Below are positions 57,699 to 64,000 of a stretch of 64,000 nucleotides of DNA, in pieces (the first letter of the stretch is position 1; every line of letters starts with the position of its first letter). Origin of the DNA: Cornus controversa (lineage: Eukaryota > Streptophyta > Magnoliopsida > Cornales > Cornaceae); the NCBI GenBank assembly GCA_026545225.1, contig CM048850.1:6741001-6805000 (forward strand), in the 5' to 3' direction. The notes under the pieces were generated by a model that had not been told where the DNA came from, made no database searches, and saw only the letters and a list, made by a program, of their open reading frames with translations. The translations under genes were made by a program, and so were the position numbers.

Positions 57699-58400
57699 TG
57701 GAGCAGCGCAGTTTGATGGAGCGGGGGCAGGCGTAGTGTTTGTCTCTCCACAAAGGCAAATCCTCCCATACTCATTTGCGCTCACTGAAAACTGCTCAAA
57801 TAATGTTGCTGAGTACCAAGCATTGATCATTGTTCTTCAAATGGCAAATGAGATGAACATCATGGATCTTGAAATATATGGAGATTCTAAATTGGTGATC
57901 AATCAACTCCTTAAGGATTATGAGGTCAAGAAAGAGAACCTAATACCATACTACAACTATGCTTCCCACTTGTTGACGAAATTCGACAATGTGATTCTAG
58001 AACACCTTCCTAGGAAGGAAAATCGTATGGCGGATGCTTTGGCAAATTTAGCCACAACATTGGCATTAGTTGATGATGAAATAGTCAATGTTCCAGTATG
58101 CCAACAATGGGTGCTACCACAAGTCCTTGAATATAAAATTGAGGAGAGTAATGTAATCTCTGTCTCTATTGTCGAAGGGGACGACTGGAGGCGACCTATA
58201 ATTGAGTATTTGGAACATGGAAAGCTTCCTGAAGATCGACGCCACAAGACCGAGATACGTAGGCGAGCACCTCGTTTTGTTTATTATAATAACACATTAT
58301 ACAGACGATCATTTGAATGTCTCTTCCTTCGTTGTCTCGGAGAAGACGAAGCAACTCATGCAATGGAGGAAGCCCATTCTGGGGTATGTGGTGCTTCACT
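57685..58400 (+). pseudogene. Second (archaeal-type) RNase H of Tat-2
   Basis: MFFDGAAQFDGAGAGVVFVS, NNVAEYQALIIVLQMANEMN, LEIYGDSKLVINQL and RKENRMADALANLATT show the D-G, A-E-Y, G-D-S and D-A motifs of an active-site-complete RNase H (about 57690-58060). A second RNase H of this type is diagnostic for the Tat lineage. The frame runs on into the start of integrase (THAMEEAHSGVCGA) and is then lost near 58390. Confidence 0.88.
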
Positions 58401-59410
58401 TTCGCGTAAAGAGAATGGGGTATTATTGGCCCACCATGGTCAAAGACTGTATGGAGTATGCAAAAAGGTGTCAAGCTTGTCAATTCCATGCTAATTACAT
58501 ACACCAACCGCCAGAGCCATTACATCCTACAGTTGTTTCATGGCCGTTTGATGCATGGGGATTAGATGTGGTAGGACCTTTGTGCAAGTCTTCTAAATGC
58601 CACTTATACATCCTGGCAGCTACTGACTATTTTTTCAGATGGGCTGAGGCTGCACCCTTTAAAGAAGTAAAAAAGGAGACAGTTGTTGACTTCATCAAGT
58701 GTAACATCATTTATCGGTATGGTGTCCCTCGATACATCATTACTGATAATGGGTTAAATTTTAAAAATAGCTAGGTGACTCAACTATGTGAGAAATTTGA
58801 TTTCAAACAGTATAAATCCTCCATGTACAATGCTCCAGCTAATGGACTTGTAGAAGCATTTAATAAAACACTTTGTGATTTATTGAAGAAAGTGGTTTCC
58901 AAATCAAAGAAAGACTGGCATGAGCGAATGGAAGAAGCATTGTGGGCGTACCGAACTACATACCACACACCTACCCAAGCAACTCCTTATTCTCTCGTCT
59001 ATGGTGTAGAAGTTGTTCTTCCCCTCGAATGACAAATTCCTTCGTTAAGGATAGCCATACAAGAAGGTCTCACGAATGTGGAAAATGCCATTTTACGTCT
59101 TCAAGAATTAGAAGCACTAGATGAGAAGAGGCTAGAAGCTCAACAACAGTTAGAATGTTATCAAGCTCGGCTTTCTAGAGCCTTCAACAAAAAAGTTCGA
59201 CCTCAGTCATTCCGAGTTGGAGACTTGGTACTTGCTGTTCGCAGGCCCATCATCATGAATCTCCGCACTGGAAACAAATTTTTGTCAAAGTGGGATGGAC
59301 CATATGTAGTTCGTGAAGTCTACACCAATGGAGCATATAAGATTATTGATGAAGATAGAGTGTTGGTTGGTCCCATTAATGGCAAGTTCTTGAAATGCTA
59401 CTATCCATGA
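58340..59410 (+). pseudogene. Integrase pseudogene of Tat-2
   Basis: Zinc part EAHSGVCGA ... YAKRCQACQFHANYI across the frameshift near 58390-58410. Core: PFDAWGLDVVGPLCKSSKCH, LAATDYFFRWAEAAPFKEVK, YGVPRYIITDNGLNFKNS, VEAFNKTLCDLLKKV, carrying the D, D and E residues. Then WAYRTTYHTPTQATPYSLVY and the C-terminal FNKKVRPQSFRVGDLVLAVR, LSKWDGPYVVREVYTNGAYK. Stops: TAG 58772 (Gln expected) and TGA 59030. The rest is one frame to TGA at 59408. Confidence 0.9.
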
Positions 59411-59753
59411 ATGTGTAATGCTCCTGGCCCGCATGAGCTAAAACTGTGAAAGGCACCAAAAAAAAAAATAAATAAATAAAAAGTTTTGTTCCTTTGAACT
59501 ACGTAAATGACTTGATCCCTTTTCGAGGGTACGTAGGCAGCTTGGAGATTTGTTCCAAGTTCAGTCACCAAAAAAAAAAAAAAAAGTGTACTACTCCTGG
59601 CCCGCAAGAGTATAAACTGTGAATGGCAGAACAAATAACTAATGACAATGTTATTTTTCAAAGCAATGATTATTTTATTGATGAGGTTGAAGACTACAAT
59701 TCTACTTTGCTAGTTAAATAGATTGCTCTGGAAAAAAAAAATGATGGTTCACT
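59411..59753. repeat. Short 3'-region repeats after Tat-2 integrase
   Basis: CTCCTGGCCCGCATGAGC... and CTCCTGGCCCGCAAGAGT... (59420-59450, 59595-59625) are two copies of a ~170-base unit that includes an A-run. GGTACGTAGGCAGCTTGGAG lies between them, a phrase seen after integrase in other Tat elements. No gene is present. Confidence 0.7.
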
Positions 59754-62700
59754 TTAAAGCTGCAAAGCCAAAATCTTTTCACGTTCTGTTTGCAATAATT
59801 CTTCTATAGTCCTCATTACTTCAAGATCCTGAGCTGCAAGAACGTTAGCTTCTTCAACCGAGGCTCGTTCTTTTCTGAGCTTGGCAACGGCCTCCTTCCT
59901 GTGAGATAATTGTCCATTGCTCTCTTTTATAGAGGCTCTAAGTTGCGTAGCCTCCTCCCTTACTTGTTGTAACTCCTTCAACAACATGGTCTCCTTGTCC
60001 TCAACGTCACTCAAAGCATCTTGAAGTGATTGCACCTGCTTGGAATCAGTATCTTCCAAAGTAGTGGCATCAACGAGTAATGTATCAATGTGAGTGAGTT
60101 GCTCTAACTGCTGATCTGAAGTCATTATAGAAGCATAAGAAGATTTTGCATCAACATAATGAGCAACATTCTTCATATATGACTCGATTCATTTCTTTAG
60201 ACCAGAGTAATCTCCAGGAAGTTTTGAGAGTTCATTATAAAGTTTTTCAAGCTTGGGCCCCAAGGATGGAACCTTGTGAATGGGAGTGTTGATCACAATA
60301 CTTTTGATACTCTCAACAAGGGCTAAAGCATTTTTGCATCGGGCATTTATGATGATGTCTTCCGCATTAAAGGCTGACACTTCAGATGGGATAATTTGAT
60401 GTGAGAATAAATCAACCTTTTGAAGTTCTTGCACGACCGCCTGGGGCGTTTGGTTACTGATTTCATGCCCTGCTAAAACATCCGAACCTTGAGGAGTCTC
60501 ATTTCCTACCGGTAAGACTTGTGACAATGCATTTATCTCAGGTATCAAATCAAATGAAGATGGCCCACAAACAGATGCTCCACTACCAGTAGGGTTATCA
60601 ATGAGGACGAGATCTTCTTTAAGGTTTCCTTCTACCTGAAAATAAATAAATATGAGTAAAAAATAAAAAAAAAAAAAATAAAAATATGGCGTAAAGGGTG
60701 GGAACCTTACTCGTATTGGTTCGTTACTACTGGAAGCCATTCCAAAATATCGATCCACGCCGCGAGAAGCAATAAAATCTATTCGCTTGGAAATACGCTT
60801 CGTCTTATCACTCATATGTTTCCAATTGCGATCCTCATCATTTCCCCCCATGTCTTCATCTGAATCTATCACTAAGTGGGTAATAGGACCGGTGTTGATT
60901 TGTAGTGGAATATGTTTGGCCACCTCTACATGACTTTCGGAACTCTCCTCGATACCATGATCACTATGAGATTTAGAGGCTACCCCAGAAGTTGGCCTAG
61001 AAGGGGTCGACTTAGGTACATCGTTAGTAACCTTTCTAACTTTGGCTGGTTTCCCTCTTGGAGAAATTTCACCCTTAATATGCCCCGAAGTACCTCCTTT
61101 CACTGTGAATGGATCAACATAAACTTTTGACCACCATTCAGCATAAGTTTTGGTGACAGAGAATTTTTGGAAATTAGAGTTCGAAGGAATTTGCACTTCA
61201 CATTCAGTATGATAACGAGTGGTCGATCTCCATAGTGTCAAAATCTCTTCCAAAGCACCAGTGCGAATATCCTCTTTCAATTTGCCCGGAACATCCTGGT
61301 GATAACAAAACTGTCTACCGAATCTGTGTGGACTGTAAGGCTCAATAATTCGTCGGTCACCTTGGCGCAACGTCAAGTAACTGGACCGGAGGCTAGCCAA
61401 ATACTCAAAGTCATAAAGAGGTAGATGTTCCTCATCCGTTAATAATCTCTTGTCGGTGATGTTCTGGATAAACAAGATAAGTCAACACCTTTACATAACC
61501 TGAACAACTCTTGGGCCTCTGTCTCATCAAAATGTTTCGCAGACCCTTCCCCCGCGTACCGAGTCATTCGAGGTAGGTAATTACGATTTGGGACAGAAAA
61601 GTTTGTTTTGAAGTATTCAGCTAACCAGCCAGATACATAGTGTATGGGAAATGACACATTAGAGTTTCCAGGATCAGGGGAAGAAACAATATCATTTAAA
61701 CCTCTGTAAATGCTGGCTAGAACGGGAACAGAAAGACAAAATTTATTACCTTCTGCCATCATGCTAGCAATCTTGAACACCTCAGGACGAATTATATTTC
61801 CAGGACTGGTAGGCAAGACAAATTTGCATAACCAACACGCTATGAATGCTGCTAAATAAGTTTTGTTCCTCATCTCTGGCTCTATTCCAAGACTGGTAAA
61901 CATCTCATTTTCTTGTGGCGACCAATTATTAACAGGATCAATTATTCCAGAAGGGTTGTGAGTCTCTTTGGGGCGTTGAGTCTTATTTCTCGACCCTCTT
62001 CTCGGCGGTGGTTTATTATACTTAGTGGCGCCTCTGAACCAAAGCTTTGTCCATTCAGAAATTTTCATAATTCGGTCCCGTTTATATTGCTTGCAAAGCT
62101 AGTGGAAAGCTAAAAATAAGTACCGGCAACTCAAAGGAAGAAGAGAATTTCCATCTTTGTCAATAGCAGATAATTCCTTTGCACAAGGAACGACTTCTTC
62201 GTAAAATCTTCCACAAAATGGGAGACCTCCTATCAAATACAGATCGCGAAGGGAAATCGATAATTCCCCAATTGAGCAGTGGAGTGTATTAGTTGAAGGA
62301 CACCAAGACTCAAGGAAGGCTCTGATTACATTCACATGTCGATCATAGGAGAACAAAGAAGCGAACATAGCACCATATAATTTGTTGTCTCTAAGGAATT
62401 TACCGTGACGACCCAAAACATCCTCTGACCATTCCCAATAACCTGGTGTGTACGCCAAGTCAACAGAAGCTTTAAAAGAAACATCCCATTCCATTTCTCT
62501 AGCACGCATTTTATGACCCATGAGTGAAAATTGCTCAGGTTCTTCTTCTTCAACTTCGTGAAGCGCAGACTTCAACACTAAAGCATTTGAAACTGATGCC
62601 CGTACCTTATTCTGGTTATAGCCAAGATTCACAAGCATGCAGGAAAATTCTTGGGACCATTGTGACAAGTGGTATGAAGTATCAGGCGGAGGCACCCGTG

Positions 62701-62818
62701 GAGCAAAACGACCAACCAGTGGGGTCCCTACATCAAGAGTAGTGCCTTGCTCCATGACTTCGTTCTCTCGTTCTAAAATAGTTACGGTGTTTATCTTGAA
62801 GCTTTTGAAAAAAACCAT
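59754..62818 (-). pseudogene. Antisense plant-mobile-domain (PMD) gene of Tat-2
   Basis: The minus-strand ATG at 62818 (MVFFKSFKINTVTILEREN) aligns with the plus-strand gene at 49061. Markers: YHLSQWSQEFSCMLVNLGYN, YTPGYWEWSEDVLGRHGKF, LFSYDRHVNVIRAFLESW, YLIGGLPFCGRFYEEV, TYLAAFIACWLCKFVLPTSP, LSVPVLASIYRGLNDIVSS, EYLASLRSSYLTLRQGDRR, YAEWWSKVYVDPF. A Ser/Lys-rich linker with DRNWKHMSDKTKRIS follows, then a 75-base intron (60710-60636), then a tail ending in a ~140-residue coiled coil (60176-59754: QVREEATQLRASIKESN and heptads). Lesions: TAG at 62101-62099, frameshift near 61470, TGA at 60191-60189. It is convergent to the element's own genes. Function in the element is unknown; related PMD ORFs occur elsewhere in Tat-lineage elements. 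Confidence 0.82.
60636..60710 (-). other. Intron in the Tat-2 PMD gene
   Basis: The minus strand reads GAATACGA/GTAAGGTTCC ... TTTATTTTCAG/GTAGAAGG. Unspliced it reads through in frame as an odd Phe/Tyr-rich stretch, which disappears on splicing. Its length is a multiple of three. Confidence 0.75.
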
Positions 62819-62926
62819 GATTGGCGGGTGTCAAAGGATATTTACTTGAAAAAAAAAAAGTGTGAGAGAAATTAAAAAAAAAAATGTCCTAAAAGAACTG
62901 ACAAAGCGTGCCAGATAATAAAAATG
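62819..62926 (-). promoter_or_regulatory. PMD upstream leader, Tat-2
   Basis: CAATCATGG context at the start codon matches the Tat-3 gene. A T-rich stretch (minus strand) with TTTTTTTTTTCAAG lies before it. No clear TATA box is seen between the array and the ATG. Confidence 0.35.
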
Positions 62927-63455
62927 ACACCGAAGTGCATTAAGGGACCCCGAAGGGACGAAAAAGTGACACCGAAGTGCACTAAGGGAGCCCGAAGGGA
63001 CAGTAAGAGTGACACCGAAGTGCACTAAGGGACCCCGAAGGGACAATAGGAGTGACACCGAAGTGCACTAAGGGACCCCGAAGGGACGAGTGACACCGAA
63101 GTGCACTAAGGGACCCCGTAGGGACAATAAGAGTGACACTGAAGTGCACTAAGGGACCCCGAAGGGACAATAGGAGTGACACCGAAGTGCACTAAGGGAC
63201 CCCGAAGGGACGAGTGACACCGAAGTGCACTAAGGGACCCCGAAGGGACGAGTGACACCAAAGTGCACTAAGGGACCCCGAAGGGACAATAAAAGTGACA
63301 CCGAAGTGCACTAAGGGACCCCGAAGGGACAGTAAGAGTGACACCGAAGTGCACTAAGGGACCCCGAAGGGACGAGTGACACTGAAGTGCACTAAGGGAC
63401 CCCGAAGGGACGAAAGAGTGACACCGAAGTGCACTAAGGGACCCCGAAGGGACTA
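62927..63455 (-). repeat. 13-copy, ~36-41 bp array upstream of the PMD gene
   Basis: Plus-strand unit GTGACACCGAAGTGCACTAA then GGGACCCCGAAGGGAC with a 0-9 base spacer. On the PMD coding strand each unit contains CCC-TTCG-GGG and GTGCAC-TTCG-GTGTCAC. These are two C(UUCG)G-type tetraloop hairpins. One copy has TACG instead, also of the UNCG class; two copies have TTCA and one TTTG. GC-rich, unlike all surrounding DNA. Confidence 0.92.
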
Positions 63456-64000
63456 ATGAATGGCGTTTGGAACTCCATATTCTGAGAAAGACGATTTGAC
63501 CTGCAAGAATTGAAAAAAAAAAATTTTGAAACTTGCCAAGAAAAGTTGAGTGACTTACGTAAAGTTATCTTCCTCAATGAGTTCGATAGATCTGTTCGTC
63601 GTTCCAGAGATAGCACCAAAATTCAAGCAGGGTACACAAGTGGAAACTAATCTGAAAAAAAAAAAAAAAAAAGAATTTTGTTAATAACAGTCACGGAAGA
63701 CAAAGTCTTGCTACCAAAAAAAAAAAAAATGTGTTCTTTTCAAAGTTCAGCCACATGTATACTTTGTTTCAAGATCTTATGATACATAAAGTGATGCAGA
63801 AGAGATGGTTGGGTGTTATAATAAATTTCTTAGAGATCTCAAGTTCGAAACTTTTAAGTAGTAAGAAATATTTTTTTTTTAGGCAACCACACTTCCATGT
63901 GAAGACAAAGAGAAAGGAGCAGCTTGAAGAAGGAGAAAAAAAAAATCTAGCAGTCGTGAAGAGAGAGAGAAAAAAAAAATCCAGTCCAGCGTGGAGAAAA
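63456..64000. other. Distal Tat-2 3' region, no gene seen
   Basis: AT-rich with A-runs. The minus strand has TTTTTTTTTTTTCAATTC then TTGCAG/GTCAAATCG, a possible splice acceptor before the array, and pyrimidine-rich tracts near 63930-64000 reminiscent of the tract at 47807-48330. The 3' LTR is not reached. Confidence 0.5.

Larger units (their letters stand above)
51269..64000 (+). mobile_element. Tat-2: Tat-lineage Ty3/gypsy element, 3' end outside window
   Basis: 5' LTR (51269-51940), PBS, gag, protease, linker, RT, RNase H, second RNase H, integrase, a 3' region with short repeats, an antisense PMD gene (62818-59754) and a 13-copy array. The 3' LTR is not reached. It is inserted in the PMD gene of Tat-3; ATGGT (51264-51268) would be the left target duplication. 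Gag, protease and linker share one frame; RT, second RNase H and integrase are in three different frames through decay. Confidence 0.9.

Noticed and set aside
60189-61475. Transmembrane segment in the PMD gene (Phe/Tyr-rich stretch near 60640-60705)
   Set aside because: It coincides with a GT-AG intron whose translation is in frame by chance.
62927-63455. CRISPR-like array (regular repeats with spacers)
   Set aside because: Spacers are 0-9 bases and not unique; the context is a plant retrotransposon. It is a plain tandem repeat.

Overview
This is nuclear DNA from a flowering plant, most likely a dicot. It is AT-rich, packed with nested and decayed LTR retrotransposons, and holds one clear host gene: a classical extensin (40894-41670) made of SPPPPSPSPPPPYxYK modules, with a probable intron in its 3' UTR. 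Nothing in it looks bacterial, viral or organellar. I cannot name the species.

Layout. 1-9162: a decayed Ty3/gypsy chromovirus of Tekay/Del type, with a partial 5' LTR, gag, protease, RT-RNase H, integrase plus a chromodomain-like tail, and a full 3' LTR. It lies in a related LTR whose right part is 9163-10250. 10251 to about 22.9 kb: a Ty3/gypsy Tat-lineage element (Tat-1) whose protease-RT junction is broken by an antisense Athila-like fragment (12655 to ~17478). Its 3' region holds two tandem arrays. 23523-28681 (-): a solo LTR with a second solo LTR (24627-27282) nested in it, both with near-perfect 5-bp target duplications; the pair sits in a copia-like LTR sequence (28682-29793). About 29.8-30.8 kb (-): the 5' end of a copia element. 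30795-33787: an internally deleted CRM-like chromovirus with TSD TAATC. 33859-39372: a nearly complete Ty1/copia element with TSD CTACT. 39.4-44.5 kb: the gene island, with the extensin, a Mutator-type MITE (10-bp TSD) and a non-autonomous hAT element. 44.6-46.2 kb: LTR debris.

46.3-64 kb holds two related Tat elements in opposite orientation. Tat-3 (-) shows its 3' LTR, PPT and 3' UTR, then a plus-strand (antisense to the element) plant-mobile-domain (PMD) gene at 49061. That gene is cut at 51268 by the 5' LTR of Tat-2 (+). Tat-2 contributes gag, protease, RT, RNase H, a second RNase H and integrase, and its own antisense PMD gene (62818-59754). It runs off the window.

No retroelement here can make an intact polyprotein. 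Most inactivating stops sit where Gln, Arg or Trp is expected, as if methylated cytosines had been deaminated. The most unusual signals are: (i) an intron-containing antisense PMD gene in both Tat elements, each preceded by a different tandem array; (ii) arrays whose units fold into hairpins, one with apparent compensatory stem changes and one encoding repeated UNCG-tetraloop hairpins; (iii) blocks of short palindromic words shared by LTRs of unrelated families.
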